A stretch of DNA of 64,000 nt from Pelodictyon luteolum (GCF_001622165.1 NZ_LVWG01000017.1:18720-82719), one strand, 5' to 3'. Positions 29,165-39,004 are shown, counted from the stretch's first letter. Notes: generated from the letters alone by a model not told the origin. Numbers and translations are program-made.

Positions 29165-30327
29165 CGCCGCAGTCCTCCTAGGCAGCCGGCCACACCGGCA
29201 ATGTCATCCCAACCGAGAATGGATCGAAGGGAGATGCGGATGCGGGCGCTGTTTTCCGGCACGGTGGGAGGCCGGACCGCCAGAGCCAGAAACCCGGCCT
29301 CCCGCAAAGCCTCGGCCATATCGAGAGCGCGGGAGTCCGCACCAGCCGTGACCGGCACGATATGGCTCTCCCCCGGAACGTCGAACCCCAGTGCAGAAAG
29401 CTCGCTGCGGAGCCTTGAGGCCAGTGCTAGAAGCGCACTTCGCTCAGCCTGCATCCCGACCTGGCGACGGAGCGTCAAAAGGCTCCAGCCAAGGGTCACT
29501 GGAGGCAGGGCCGTCGTAAAGATAAAGGTGCGCATGGTGTTGACGAGGTACCGGCGTACCAACCCGTCCATGATGGCATACGCTCCGGCGGAGGCCAGCG
29601 CCTTGCCGAATGTACCGACGATGATGTCAACCTCGCCGGTTACGCCCTCAGTTTCAGTAAGGCCAAGCCCACGCCGGCCAAATACCCCGATGCCGTGGGC
29701 CTCGTCGATGATGAGCACGGCATCATAACGCTTTTTCAGCTCGACGAGGCGCCGGAGATCGGCCCTGTCACCGTCCATGCTGAACACCGATTCAGAAATG
29801 ATGAAGATCTGGCGATACCGGCCTCGAGCCGCTTCGAGCAGTTCCTCAAGATGAAGATAATCACAGTGGCGGTATCGCTCCCACCGTGCATCGGCGATCT
29901 TCATCCCGTCAATGATGCTGGCATGATTGAGGCGGTCGGAAAGCACAAGATCGTGGCGTCCGGCAAGGGCGGGAAGGATGCCCGTATTGGCGTGGTAACC
30001 GCTGTTGAGCACCATGGCCGCCTCTCGCCCGTATAGGGTTGCCAGTTCCTGCTCAAGTTCATCATAGAGCGGGTAGCTGCCGGTCAGGAGACGGGAGGAC
30101 GAGCTTCCGAGGGGCGGAAGTTCGCTCCGGCAGCTCTCGAAATAACCCCTTCGCAACTCCTGATCGTCACCGAGTCCCAGATAGTCATTCGAGGAAAGAT
30201 TCAGGAGACGTTCACGGCCGATAGCAATGAACCGACCCTCACGGGATGTTACCTCAGGCACCGCGCGCAACCGGTCCCGCTCCTTCAGCTGACGGAGTTC
30301 TTCTGTTATGCGTTCATGGAACTGCAT
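29161..30327 (-). CDS. bioF: 8-amino-7-oxononanoate synthase
   Basis: A 388-residue PLP enzyme joining pimeloyl-ACP/CoA and L-alanine to form KAPA. It has LNLSSNDYLGL (here LLNLSSNDYLGLG) near residue 35, LNSGYHANTGI, IIDEAHGIGVFG near residue 195 and the PLP lysine in VGTFGKALASAGAY. ATG at 30325-30327 is chosen because GAGGG lies five bases before it; a GTG two codons upstream would leave no spacing. The 3' end overlaps bioG by four bases. Confidence 0.95.
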   Translation of the reverse strand: MQFHERITEELRQLKERDRLRAVPEVTSREGRFIAIGRERLLNLSSNDYLGLGDDQELRRGYFESCRSELPPLGSSSSRLLTGSYPLYDELEQELATLYGREAAMVLNSGYHANTGILPALAGRHDLVLSDRLNHASIIDGMKIADARWERYRHCDYLHLEELLEAARGRYRQIFIISESVFSMDGDRADLRRLVELKKRYDAVLIIDEAHGIGVFGRRGLGLTETEGVTGEVDIIVGTFGKALASAGAYAIMDGLVRRYLVNTMRTFIFTTALPPVTLGWSLLTLRRQVGMQAERSALLALASRLRSELSALGFDVPGESHIVPVTAGADSRALDMAEALREAGFLALAVRPPTVPENSARIRISLRSILGWDDIAGVAGCLGGLRR

Positions 30328-30335
30328 CAGCACCC

Positions 30336-31358
30336 TCAGGAAAAGCTTGCAAGCTGCCCTGCGAAACGGGTATCGTCAGCGACCTCGCGTCCCCTGGTGG
30401 TCAGGTACCCGCCGGTCAACAGCCCGTCAGCGCCCGATAGCATCAGCAATCCCTGGAAATCCTTCATGACGGTCTCCCGGCCTGCGGCGAACTTTATGGT
30501 TTTACGGGGGTGAACCAGACGCATGATGGCGAATGTCTTCACAATATCGACGAGCGGAAGGGATGGAGCACCTTCGAGCGGGGTCCCCTTGATAGGGACA
30601 AGAACGTTGATTGGAATGACGGAAACATCAAGCTCCCGGAGGGCGAACATCATCTCCACCCGGTCCTCCATTTGTTCACCAACGCCGATGATGCCACCGC
30701 AGCAGACCGACACGCCGTGACGGCGGAGCAAGCGGACTGTCTCTATCCGATCTTCAACGGTATGGGTGTCGGCAATAAGCTCACCATATCGGCCTGGAGC
30801 CACCTGAATATTGATGTTGTAGTGCGCTATGCCGCGTTCGGCAAGCGCTTTTGCGGTATCGGGGCCGAGCACGCCGAGCGAGGCGCAGACCTCAAGTGAA
30901 GGGAGTTCACTGTGCAGGCGGTCGATCATGGAGAGGATGCGCTGAAACTCGGTGCTCATCTTCAGATAGCCACAGCCGCTCGTCACAATACCGAAGTGCG
31001 ACACCCCCTGCTCCAAGCAGCCGCGCGCCTCGAACAGCGCGGCGTCCTCATCGACAAGCGGGTATACCTCAATGTCTGAATGATTGTGGCGGGACTGGGC
31101 GCAGAACCGGCAGTTTTCGCTGCAGACCCCCGACTTCGCGTTCATGATCGAACAGGCATGCACCCCGCCCTTCCCCCAGCGGTTCCGGACCTTGTTGGCA
31201 AGGGAGGCGATGTCGAGAGCGTGTTCTCCCGGAAGTGCGGAAAGCACGAGGGCCGCATCACGGCCGATCGGCTCTCCGGTCTCGAGCACGCTGTATGCCG
31301 CACTGACAGCGGGATGAAGCGGCGGAATGGGTAAGGTGGAGGACTGCATGTGTTCCAT
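30336..31358 (-). CDS. bioB: Biotin synthase, atypical in its auxiliary-cluster residues
   Basis: A 340-residue radical SAM enzyme that inserts sulfur into dethiobiotin. The radical SAM motif CSENCRFC (Cys79, 83, 86) is intact, and Cys158 (EVCASLG) and Cys219 (VSVCCGG) match two ligands of the usual [2Fe-2S] cluster. The other two ligands are not conserved: the Cys97 position of E. coli BioB is Gly123 (HFGIVTSG) and the Arg260 position is Lys289 (TIKFAAGRE). The substrate loop normally reading YNHNLDTS is YNINIQVA. Extra cysteines occur at 69, 114, 129 and 220. A different auxiliary cluster is likely. It is second in the operon, three bases after birA. Confidence 0.9.
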   Translation of the reverse strand: MEHMQSSTLPIPPLHPAVSAAYSVLETGEPIGRDAALVLSALPGEHALDIASLANKVRNRWGKGGVHACSIMNAKSGVCSENCRFCAQSRHNHSDIEVYPLVDEDAALFEARGCLEQGVSHFGIVTSGCGYLKMSTEFQRILSMIDRLHSELPSLEVCASLGVLGPDTAKALAERGIAHYNINIQVAPGRYGELIADTHTVEDRIETVRLLRRHGVSVCCGGIIGVGEQMEDRVEMMFALRELDVSVIPINVLVPIKGTPLEGAPSLPLVDIVKTFAIMRLVHPRKTIKFAAGRETVMKDFQGLLMLSGADGLLTGGYLTTRGREVADDTRFAGQLASFS

Positions 31359-31361
31359 AGG

Positions 31362-32339
31362 TTATTTCCTGAGACGGGCCTCGCCGGATGCCACCCTGCA
31401 GGCGGTACCGTCAGAGGTTGTGATGATGAGTTCTCCGGTCGGTGCGATGCCTGTTACCGTACCTTCAAGGGTTCCGCGCATCCGCTCGACAGACACCCTC
31501 CGACCCTGAAGGAATGCGTTTTCTTCGAGTTCCCTCTGAACGAAGCTGAGGTCGTCCTCCTGCTGCCAGCGGTCGTAGATCGGCTCAAGATGGTTGAGGA
31601 CCGAGGCAAGAAGGGCGGGGCGGGAGGTTATCCTGCCGGTTTCCATCCGGATCGAAGTTGCCGTTCCCTCAAGTTCCCCCTCGAACGCCGGCTGATTGAC
31701 ATTGATGCCGATGCCGGCCACAACGAAATGAGCACGGTCCGCTTCCGACTGCATCTCACAGAGGATACCGCAGAGCTTCCGTCCGCTGACGAATATATCG
31801 TTCGGCCACTTGATGGCCGGCCGGAGGCCTCCGTCCAGAATGGTGAGCGCGCGATGCAGCGCCACGGCCAGCAGCAGGGTCAGCTGGGGAATGCGTTCCA
31901 TCGGAAGCCGGGGCCGGAGCACCAGTGAGAAATAGAGGTTCACGCCTGATGGAGAATCCCAGCTGCGCCCGAGCCTCCCGCGTCCGGCACTCTGGCGTTC
32001 GGCAACGACGACAGTTCCTTCCTCTGCTCCCCCCGCAGCAAGGGAACGTGCCGTAGTGTTCGTGGACTCAAGACTCCGATGCCAATGGATCGGACGACCA
32101 AAACGGCCAGTAGAAAGGTGTGGCCCGACCTCAACGCCGAGCGGCCTTCCTGCCATCGAAACGAGACGGTACCCGAGACCTGTGCGGGCGTCGATGCCGT
32201 AGCCTTCAGTCCGGAGCATGCGGATATGCTTCCACACTGCGCTACGGGTCATGGCGAACTCCGCCGACAACTCGGCACCCGACAGAAAGGTACCTGAAGC
32301 AGCAAGGCGCTGGAGGATATGAAGTGAAACAGTGTGCAT
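31362..32339 (-). CDS. birA: Bifunctional biotin operon repressor / biotin-[acetyl-CoA carboxylase] ligase
   Basis: A 325-residue BirA with both halves. Residues 1-60 form a winged helix-turn-helix (SGAELSAEFAMTRSAVWKHI, then GYGIDARTGLGYRL). The ligase domain shows RQSAGRGRLGRSW, KWPNDIFV and VVAGIGINVN, and a small C-terminal SH3-like domain follows. It activates biotin to biotinyl-AMP, attaches it to acetyl-CoA carboxylase, and represses when acceptor is scarce. The ATG at 32337-32339 is chosen because a perfect BirA-type operator lies just upstream. First gene of the operon, so it is autoregulated. Confidence 0.95.
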   Translation of the reverse strand: MHTVSLHILQRLAASGTFLSGAELSAEFAMTRSAVWKHIRMLRTEGYGIDARTGLGYRLVSMAGRPLGVEVGPHLSTGRFGRPIHWHRSLESTNTTARSLAAGGAEEGTVVVAERQSAGRGRLGRSWDSPSGVNLYFSLVLRPRLPMERIPQLTLLLAVALHRALTILDGGLRPAIKWPNDIFVSGRKLCGILCEMQSEADRAHFVVAGIGINVNQPAFEGELEGTATSIRMETGRITSRPALLASVLNHLEPIYDRWQQEDDLSFVQRELEENAFLQGRRVSVERMRGTLEGTVTGIAPTGELIITTSDGTACRVASGEARLRK

Positions 32340-32346
32340 AGAAACG

Positions 32347-32390
32347 GCAAAGTTGTCAACCTGAATGTACAACCAGGTCGACAACTTTGC
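32347..32390 (-). promoter_or_regulatory. BirA operator (biotin-responsive palindrome)
   Basis: Two 17-base arms (32347-32363 and 32374-32390) form an inverted repeat with one mismatch. The core halves TTGTCAACC (32353-32361) and GGTCGACAA (32376-32384) are separated by 14 bases, which matches the known BirA consensus TTGTAAACC-N14/15-GGTTTACAA. It sits eight bases before the birA start and 15 bases from the end of the neighbouring amidase gene, so it must overlap the promoter. Confidence 0.88.
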
Positions 32391-32404
32391 AAAAAGGATC
32401 CAAA

Positions 32405-34099
32405 CTAACGGGTGGAGGCCATGCGTGATGCCTCGTATTGGGTCCGGTAGGACTGGAGACCCTGGAAGATGCCGTAGGCTATCTTGGTCTGCTCCTGGCG
32501 ATCACGAAGAATAACCTCTTCACGGGGATTGGAGATATAGCCGACTTCTACAAGGGCGCTCGGCATTGAAGGAGTCCAGAGCACCATAAACCCAGCCTGG
32601 CGGACGGTCCGGCCGTTCGTGCTCGTCGAACGGTCGAGCGGCTTTACGAGTTCCCTGGCAAGAGTGGTGGAGTGGCGGCTGAAGGAGCTCTGGGCCATGG
32701 AACTCATGATGAGATGCTCGTCACTGAAGTTCCGGTACTGCTCCCGGTAGTCCGCCTCCTGGCTTATGACGCCGTTTTCAAGCATGGCGACCTTCAGTGC
32801 GGCTGCTGTCTTGTGCGGACCGAGGATGTAGACCTCCGGCCCCCGGATCGAACGGTTTTCATTGGCGTTGCAGTGCACGCTGAGGAACAGCTTGCCCTCA
32901 GTGCGGTTGGCGATCTTGCCCCGCTCGTGAAGAGGAATGAAAATGTCGTCTTTCCGGGTATAAACGACCTCCACGTCAGGCCACTTCCTTGAAATAATGC
33001 TGCCAAGATCTCTGACGATGTTGAGCGCAACGTCCTTCTCACGGGTTCCTTTCAGACCGACCGCCCCGGGATCCTTTCCGCCGTGACCGGCGTCGAGCAC
33101 GATGGTGTTGAGTCTCCATTTCTCCACATCGCCTCTGATGACACTTGCAATCCGCTGTGATTTTTCCCTGCTGCGAATAGCCTCCACGTCTGCATCGCTT
33201 CGCACATAGAGCAGGTAACGGTTGTTGCGCTGGTCTCGCTGGTAATCGAGTGAGCGCACGATACCTGAGCGGCCGTCAAAGGCCACACTGAAACGCAGTG
33301 CGCCGGCAGTAGTTCGCTCGGCCGTGACGGAGCGAACAATGCCCGAGGGGAAGATCTTTCTGAGGGTGGCGGGATCGCCGGAGGCTCCGGAAAGGATAAA
33401 AGCGGCATTGCCTGCAGTATCGGGCTGCGAAAGCGATGCCGAAGCATGTGCTCCGGATGCTGAAAACGAAATGATTGCCCCGTTGGCACGCTCTTCAACC
33501 TCAATGCCGGTTATCCTCGTCGGGCCGAAAGCCGGGGGCGGTTCGGGCGAAAGGGTGCCGATGGCAGCTTCGGAGCGGCCGGCAGGACGGGGCTGCAGCC
33601 AGGCCTTGAAAGTCTTTTCGGAAGCGCTGTATACGACATCGCGGTCAAGCCAGAGGGAAAAAAGTCTGGCAGTCTGGCTTATGGGAAGAAAGAGACGCTG
33701 GTCAAGCAGTTGCGGAGCAGCGGAAAGCTGCACAATCCTTGCTGGATCGGCCGCACGACGGGAGACGATACGGGCAAAACTGTTACCGGCAGTAACGGTG
33801 CACACGCTGCCGGGCAGAGCGATAGCCTCTTCAGCCGAAAGCATTCCTGCCGAGGTCCGGTAGGTAAGCCGCATTGCTCTCGTCATGGACTGAAGGTCGA
33901 CAAGGATCCGGCCGTCTGCGCCTTTCCGGGTAAGCACCTTTATGGTGTACCCCTCGCCGTTGCCCTGAATGACTCGAAGGGGGACCGAGGAAACAGTCCA
34001 TGGCGGAGCGGTGGCTGCAGAGAGTTGCTCCGGCAGGAAAAGCGCAATAATCAGGGCAAACAGGATATGCAGGACCGCAGGACGAGAAGAGGGCATCAT
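32405..34099 (-). CDS. Exported N-acetylmuramoyl-L-alanine amidase (AmiC-type)
   Basis: A 564-residue protein with an N-terminal signal peptide (hydrophobic residues 10-24, then LSAA) and an AMIN-like region in the middle. The C-terminal Amidase_3 domain (about residues 345-550) shows IVLDAGHGGKDPGAVG, the zinc ligands in KLFLSVHCNAN, and ALVEVGYISN with the catalytic glutamate. It cleaves the peptide stem from peptidoglycan, probably at division. The ATG pair at 34094-34099 is chosen since it opens directly onto the signal peptide. Divergent from topA. Confidence 0.88.
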   Translation of the reverse strand: MMPSSRPAVLHILFALIIALFLPEQLSAATAPPWTVSSVPLRVIQGNGEGYTIKVLTRKGADGRILVDLQSMTRAMRLTYRTSAGMLSAEEAIALPGSVCTVTAGNSFARIVSRRAADPARIVQLSAAPQLLDQRLFLPISQTARLFSLWLDRDVVYSASEKTFKAWLQPRPAGRSEAAIGTLSPEPPPAFGPTRITGIEVEERANGAIISFSASGAHASASLSQPDTAGNAAFILSGASGDPATLRKIFPSGIVRSVTAERTTAGALRFSVAFDGRSGIVRSLDYQRDQRNNRYLLYVRSDADVEAIRSREKSQRIASVIRGDVEKWRLNTIVLDAGHGGKDPGAVGLKGTREKDVALNIVRDLGSIISRKWPDVEVVYTRKDDIFIPLHERGKIANRTEGKLFLSVHCNANENRSIRGPEVYILGPHKTAAALKVAMLENGVISQEADYREQYRNFSDEHLIMSSMAQSSFSRHSTTLARELVKPLDRSTSTNGRTVRQAGFMVLWTPSMPSALVEVGYISNPREEVILRDRQEQTKIAYGIFQGLQSYRTQYEASRMASTR

Positions 34100-34318
34100 G
34101 AAAACGGCCGATTGTCTATGAGTTGAATTCTTATGGGTTATGTCGCGGTTTTTTCCGGTCTGAATCGACCACCCCGCGATCCGGGCCCGTCCGGGTGCCG
34201 CGGCACCGATCAGCGGCATTATAATAAATATAAGGGTAGCCTGAAATTTGTTTTTAAGCAACCAAGGCCTATCTTTTTCAAAAATTCATTGCAACGCTCT
34301 CACCACAGGGACTGACGA

Positions 34319-36727
34319 ATGGCTTCAAAAGCAGCGGCACTGTCCGCCAGAAACAGGACCCTGATCGTCGTGGAGTCACCATCCAAGGCAAAGACGATCA
34401 ACAAGTACCTCGGGGACGGCTACACGGTGTTCGCCTCGGTAGGCCATATCAAGGATCTTCCCAAAAAGGAGATCGGGCTTGATTTCGACAACCATTACGA
34501 GCCCCGGTACGAAGTCATCCCCGGCAAGGAGAAGGTGGTGCGCCAGCTAAAGAAGCTCGCATCGGAGGCTGACGGGGTCCTGATCGCAACTGACCCTGAC
34601 CGCGAGGGTGAGGCTATCGCATGGCACATCGCAAATGAAATCGGCAGTACACCGAAGCCTGTATTCAGGGTGATGTTCAATGAAATCACCAAAAGTGCTA
34701 TCCTTGCAGCCATTGAGGAACCGCGCCAGATTGACTACCGGCTGGTCCGCTCCCAGCAGACCCGCCAGGGGCTCGACAAGATTGTAGGCTACCGGGTCAG
34801 CCCGTTTCTCTGGAATGTGGTCATGCGCGGACTGTCTGCAGGACGCGTGCAGTCCGTAGCCCTTCGACTGATCTGCGAACGCGAGGTGGAGATTAACAAT
34901 TTCGAGGTTCAGGAGTACTGGACCATAGCAGCGGACTTCATCACAGAGAGCAAAGAAACCTTCCGTGCCCGGCTGGTTAAGCTCGAGGGAAAGAAACCCG
35001 AACTCTCGAACCAGAAGGAGGCAGAAGCTGCTGCCGACCTCGTCAAGAACGGCAGCTACACACTTCTGGACATCGCACCGCGCACCCAGCAGCGCAAGCC
35101 CCCGCTTCCCTTTACCACGTCCCTCCTCCAGCAGGCTGCATCGAATCAGCTCGGATTCGGCTCAAAGAAGACCATGCGACTCGCACAGCAGCTTTATGAA
35201 GGAATCGATCTCGGAGAGGAAGGTGCAACGGGTCTCATCACCTACATGAGGACTGACTCGATCCGCATCGGCACTGAGGCGGCAGGACAGGCCCGCAGCT
35301 TCATCGAACATGCCTTCGGCAAGGAGTACATCGGCTGGGGCGGAGCGGCAAAATCATCGAAAAACGCTCAGGATGCCCACGAGGCGGTCCGTCCGACCGC
35401 CGTCGGAAGGCGCCCCGAGCAGCTTAAGTCCTATCTCTCAGCGGACCAGTTCAAGCTCTACGATCTCATCTGGAAGCGGTTCGTGGCAGCTATGATGGCT
35501 CCGGCAAAAATCGAGCAGACAAGGGTCGACGTCGGCGACCCGGCCCGCGACATCATGTTCAGAGCCAGCGGAAGCCGGGTACTCTTCCCCGGCTTCATGC
35601 GGGTGTTCAACGACCAGGAGGAGCTTGAATACGAAGCCCGGAAATCGACAAAGGACGAAGGGGAGAAAGAGCAGGAGGTGCGCCTCCCGAAGCAGCTTGA
35701 CAAGGACGGCCGGCTCGGCCTCGGAGAAATCGACAACCGCCAGAGCTTCACCCGCCCCCCGGCGCGATTCAGTGAAGCGACCCTCGTCAAGGAGCTCGAC
35801 AACTACGGCATCGGACGCCCCTCGACCTATGCATCCATCTTCTCCACCCTGCAGGACCGACGCTACGTGGAGCTGCAGAAAAAGAAGATCATACCGACCA
35901 TGCTCGGCATGGACGTGTCGCAGATCCTCGTAGCAAACTTCCCCGATCTCTTCAACGTAGACTTCACCGCCGAGATGGAGGGAGAGCTCGATAAGGTTGC
36001 GGCCGGCGAGGATGAGTACGAGAAAGTGCTCGACAGCTTCTACCGCCCGCTCGAAACTGCTCTCAGCGTTCGCAAGGAGGATCCGCTGATCCCACAGAAC
36101 CGCGATGCTGCGCTCTGCGAGAAATGCGGAGAAGGGCACATGATCGTCAAATGGACACAGAGCGGCAAGTTCCTCGGCTGTTCCAGATATCCGAAATGCC
36201 GTAACATCAAGCCGATCAGCACCAACCGCGAAAAGCCCAAGGATACAGGCATACTATGCCCTTCATGCGGCGAAGGGCATATGCTCCTGCGCAACGGCAG
36301 GCTCGGCCCGTTCCTTGCCTGCTCCAGCTACCCGAAGTGCAACACCCTGCTCAATCTCTCGAAGCAGCGGCATGTCGAACCGATGAAGATCCCTCCGGTA
36401 CAGACCGACCTCGCCTGTCCTAAGTGCGGCTCTCCGATGAACCTCCGGGTAGGCAAGCGGGGCCCCTGGCTCGGCTGCTCGAAGTTTCCAAAATGCCGCG
36501 GACGGATGGCATGGAACACTCTCGACGAAGGAATCCGGGCGCACTGGGAAGCGGTCATGGAGGAGCACAGGAAGGCCCATCCCGCCGTCACCCTCATGAT
36601 GGTGGACGGCACGCCAGCACCGATGCAGATGGCAGTCGACGATATCATACAGATGGCAGAGGAAAACGGCATGGTCGAAATTGCCGTCGAAGCACCTGAA
36701 GAAGCGGTGAGCGAAAAGCAGGACTAG
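34319..36727 (+). CDS. topA: DNA topoisomerase I
   Basis: An 802-residue type IA topoisomerase. The TOPRIM domain begins IVVESPSKAKTINKYLG, with ATDPDREGEAIAWH near residue 98. The catalytic tyrosine lies in GLITYMRTDSIR near residue 315. Three C-terminal four-cysteine zinc modules follow (CEKCGEGHM, CPSCGEGHM, CPKCGSPM, each closing with PKC), then a short acidic tail. It relaxes negative supercoils. The 219-base divergent region with amiC contains only a GC palindrome and AT-rich promoter-like DNA. Confidence 0.96.
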   Translation: MASKAAALSARNRTLIVVESPSKAKTINKYLGDGYTVFASVGHIKDLPKKEIGLDFDNHYEPRYEVIPGKEKVVRQLKKLASEADGVLIATDPDREGEAIAWHIANEIGSTPKPVFRVMFNEITKSAILAAIEEPRQIDYRLVRSQQTRQGLDKIVGYRVSPFLWNVVMRGLSAGRVQSVALRLICEREVEINNFEVQEYWTIAADFITESKETFRARLVKLEGKKPELSNQKEAEAAADLVKNGSYTLLDIAPRTQQRKPPLPFTTSLLQQAASNQLGFGSKKTMRLAQQLYEGIDLGEEGATGLITYMRTDSIRIGTEAAGQARSFIEHAFGKEYIGWGGAAKSSKNAQDAHEAVRPTAVGRRPEQLKSYLSADQFKLYDLIWKRFVAAMMAPAKIEQTRVDVGDPARDIMFRASGSRVLFPGFMRVFNDQEELEYEARKSTKDEGEKEQEVRLPKQLDKDGRLGLGEIDNRQSFTRPPARFSEATLVKELDNYGIGRPSTYASIFSTLQDRRYVELQKKKIIPTMLGMDVSQILVANFPDLFNVDFTAEMEGELDKVAAGEDEYEKVLDSFYRPLETALSVRKEDPLIPQNRDAALCEKCGEGHMIVKWTQSGKFLGCSRYPKCRNIKPISTNREKPKDTGILCPSCGEGHMLLRNGRLGPFLACSSYPKCNTLLNLSKQRHVEPMKIPPVQTDLACPKCGSPMNLRVGKRGPWLGCSKFPKCRGRMAWNTLDEGIRAHWEAVMEEHRKAHPAVTLMMVDGTPAPMQMAVDDIIQMAEENGMVEIAVEAPEEAVSEKQD

Positions 36728-36780
36728 GCATCGAAGCACGGCAGAGGCGAGCCATGCATCTGATACACCCCTTACAGACA

Positions 36781-36818
36781 AAGCCCGGCGGGAGCGCTTG
36801 CTCCGCCGGGCTTTTTTC
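36781..36818 (+). terminator. Intrinsic terminator after topA
   Basis: AGCCCGGCGGGAGC and GCTCCGCCGGGCT pair into a long GC stem with one bulged G and a four-base loop, followed by six T residues. It lies 54 bases after the topA stop codon and between topA and the convergent feoB. Confidence 0.88.
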
Positions 36819-36865
36819 GTTCTGCTCCCCTTGCTGTGGTTACAGCGCTGAGGCTGTGGGCAGTA

Positions 36866-39004
36866 TTAGAGGAACAGCAGCGCCCCCCGGTAAGCAATGA
36901 ATGACAGCACCCAGGCCACAGCGAGCGAGTATGCCGAATAGAGCAGAACCGGCTTCCACCGGCCCACCTCCTTCTTCATGACCCCGAGGGCTGCGACGCA
37001 GGGCAGGTAGAGCAGCACGAACACCATCAGGCTGAGAGCCGTTGCCCGGTTGAAGGCCGGATCGCTCCTGAGGGTCGCCTGCAAATCCCCGGTATCGGTA
37101 TCGGAAGAAAGCGAATAGATGGTGGCCATTGTGGAAACGACCACCTCCTTGGCGGCCAGACCTGTGACAAGAGCGATCCCGATCCGCCAGTCGAAGCCGA
37201 GGGGCCTGATGACCGGCTCCATCAGCATGCCTGCACGTCCCGCAAGGGAGTGGGCCAGCTGCTCACTCTGGGCACTCTGCTCAAGGGCGGAGAGGCGATC
37301 CTCTTTTTCGGCGGCACCGAGCCCTGCATCCGCTTCAACCGCAGCGCGAGAGCGCTGGAGGTCCGCTTCAATGACCGCACTCCGGGGGTAGTTGCTCGCA
37401 ACCCAGATGATAACCACAGCAGCAAGGATAAGGGTACCGGCCTTTTTAACGTACATCAGAGCCTTCACCTTCGCCTGGAAAACTACCGACCCCAGTGTCG
37501 GCCAACGGTAGGGAGGAAGCTCCATGACAAAGGGCTCGGAGTCGCTGCTGAGCACCGTCGACTTCAGGATCCATGCGGTCCAGAGCCCGACGGCGATGCC
37601 GAGCAGATAGATACCGAAAAGGATGTTAGCGGCCATCGAGGGGGCGAAGAATGCCCCGCAGAGCAGCACATAGACCGGCAGTTTGGCACCGCAGCTCATG
37701 AACGGGATGATCATGATGGTCGCGAGGCGGTCGGTACGGCTTTTCAGGGTCCGGGTGGCCATGATGGCCGGAATGGAGCAACCGAATCCGGTGATCATCG
37801 GGATGAACGACTTTCCGTGCAGCCCGAAACGGTGCATTACCCGGTCTATGACAAAGGCTGCCCGGGCCATGTAGCCCGATGCCTCGAGGAACGACAGGCC
37901 GATGAAGAGCAGCACGATATTCGGCAGGAACACCAGGACGCCACCGACACCGGCAAGCACCCCGTCAAGAAGGATCGAGCGCACCATGCCGTCCGGCAGG
38001 TATCGCCCACCCGCAACAGCCAGCATACTGAAAAGGGAGGATAGCCACTCCATGACCGGTGCGCCTAAAGTAAAGGTGAAATGGAACACCGCCCATACGA
38101 CAAAAAGGAAAACGGGTAAACCAAGCACCCTGTTGAGCACAACCATGTCGATATAGTCCGTCAGCGAGGTGCGTTTTTCCTTCGGCAGCTCGACGCACTC
38201 TTTCATAGCTCCCCTGATGAACGAATGCCGGTCTTCACTGATAAGCTCTTCAGGATCCGACCCGTAAAGCCGGCGGGCATCTTTCAGCGCGGCCTGCATG
38301 ACCACTTCGGCCTTCACCCATGCGGGCTGGCGCTGGATTTCACGGTAGACCTCCCGGTCGCTCTCGAGCAGCTTGATGGCAAGCCATCGGCTGTTGTATG
38401 CGGCGAGTTCCCGCTCCGCTGCCAGCAGTTCGGAGATCTCGTTGATGGGCTCTTCGAGGCCTGAACGAAAAAACAGTTTGTTCTTCTGTATGGTAATGTC
38501 TCCCGTTCCGACGCGGATGACATGGTCAAGCAGCGACTCAAGGCCCGTACGCTTTTTGGCGGAGGTCGGCACAATGTGACACCCGAGAAGTTTCTGGAGC
38601 TGCCGGGTGTTGATCTTCATTCCCCGCTCCTCTACCTCGTCCATCATGTTCAGGGCAACGAGGAAATCAACCTCCATCTCCATGAGCTGGGTGGTGAGCA
38701 GAAGGCTCCGCTCGATGTTCGGCCCTTCGATGACATTGACAACCACGTCAGGTCGATGCTCGATGAGATACTTCCGGGTGACTATTTCCTCAGGGGAGTA
38801 CGGAGTGAGGGAGTAGGTGCCGGGAAGGTCGACGACCTTTATGCGGTAGCCCCGGTAGTCTAGGTACCCTTCATATTTTTCTATCGTTACGCCAGGAAAG
38901 TTGCCGACTTTCTGGTGGGCACCCGTCAAAACGTTGAAGAGCGATGACTTGCCGCAGTTCGGATTGCCGGTGAGGGCTATGGAGAGCTCTTTGGATGTCG
39001 TCAT
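36866..39004 (-). CDS. feoB: Ferrous iron transport protein B
   Basis: A 712-residue inner-membrane Fe(II) transporter. The N-terminal G domain shows G1 GNPNCGKSSLFN, G3 DLPGTYSL and the G4 ALNMMDE variant. The C-terminal half contains repeated gate motifs with cysteines (GFGCSIPAIMATR, MSCGAKLPVY) in about eight to ten helices. Iron uptake is central for an anaerobe rich in Fe-S proteins. Its ATG overlaps the feoA stop by four bases. Confidence 0.96.
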   Translation of the reverse strand: MTTSKELSIALTGNPNCGKSSLFNVLTGAHQKVGNFPGVTIEKYEGYLDYRGYRIKVVDLPGTYSLTPYSPEEIVTRKYLIEHRPDVVVNVIEGPNIERSLLLTTQLMEMEVDFLVALNMMDEVEERGMKINTRQLQKLLGCHIVPTSAKKRTGLESLLDHVIRVGTGDITIQKNKLFFRSGLEEPINEISELLAAERELAAYNSRWLAIKLLESDREVYREIQRQPAWVKAEVVMQAALKDARRLYGSDPEELISEDRHSFIRGAMKECVELPKEKRTSLTDYIDMVVLNRVLGLPVFLFVVWAVFHFTFTLGAPVMEWLSSLFSMLAVAGGRYLPDGMVRSILLDGVLAGVGGVLVFLPNIVLLFIGLSFLEASGYMARAAFVIDRVMHRFGLHGKSFIPMITGFGCSIPAIMATRTLKSRTDRLATIMIIPFMSCGAKLPVYVLLCGAFFAPSMAANILFGIYLLGIAVGLWTAWILKSTVLSSDSEPFVMELPPYRWPTLGSVVFQAKVKALMYVKKAGTLILAAVVIIWVASNYPRSAVIEADLQRSRAAVEADAGLGAAEKEDRLSALEQSAQSEQLAHSLAGRAGMLMEPVIRPLGFDWRIGIALVTGLAAKEVVVSTMATIYSLSSDTDTGDLQATLRSDPAFNRATALSLMVFVLLYLPCVAALGVMKKEVGRWKPVLLYSAYSLAVAWVLSFIAYRGALLFL

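Noticed and set aside
28364..29728. Plus-strand frame of 454 codons over bioC, bioG and bioF
   Set aside because: It crosses three well-supported opposite-strand genes and resembles no protein family.
34194..34207. Perfect 14-base palindrome GGTGCCGCGGCACC between the amidase gene and topA
   Set aside because: It has no loop or T-tract and no known regulator site matches it; it may be a chance GC palindrome.
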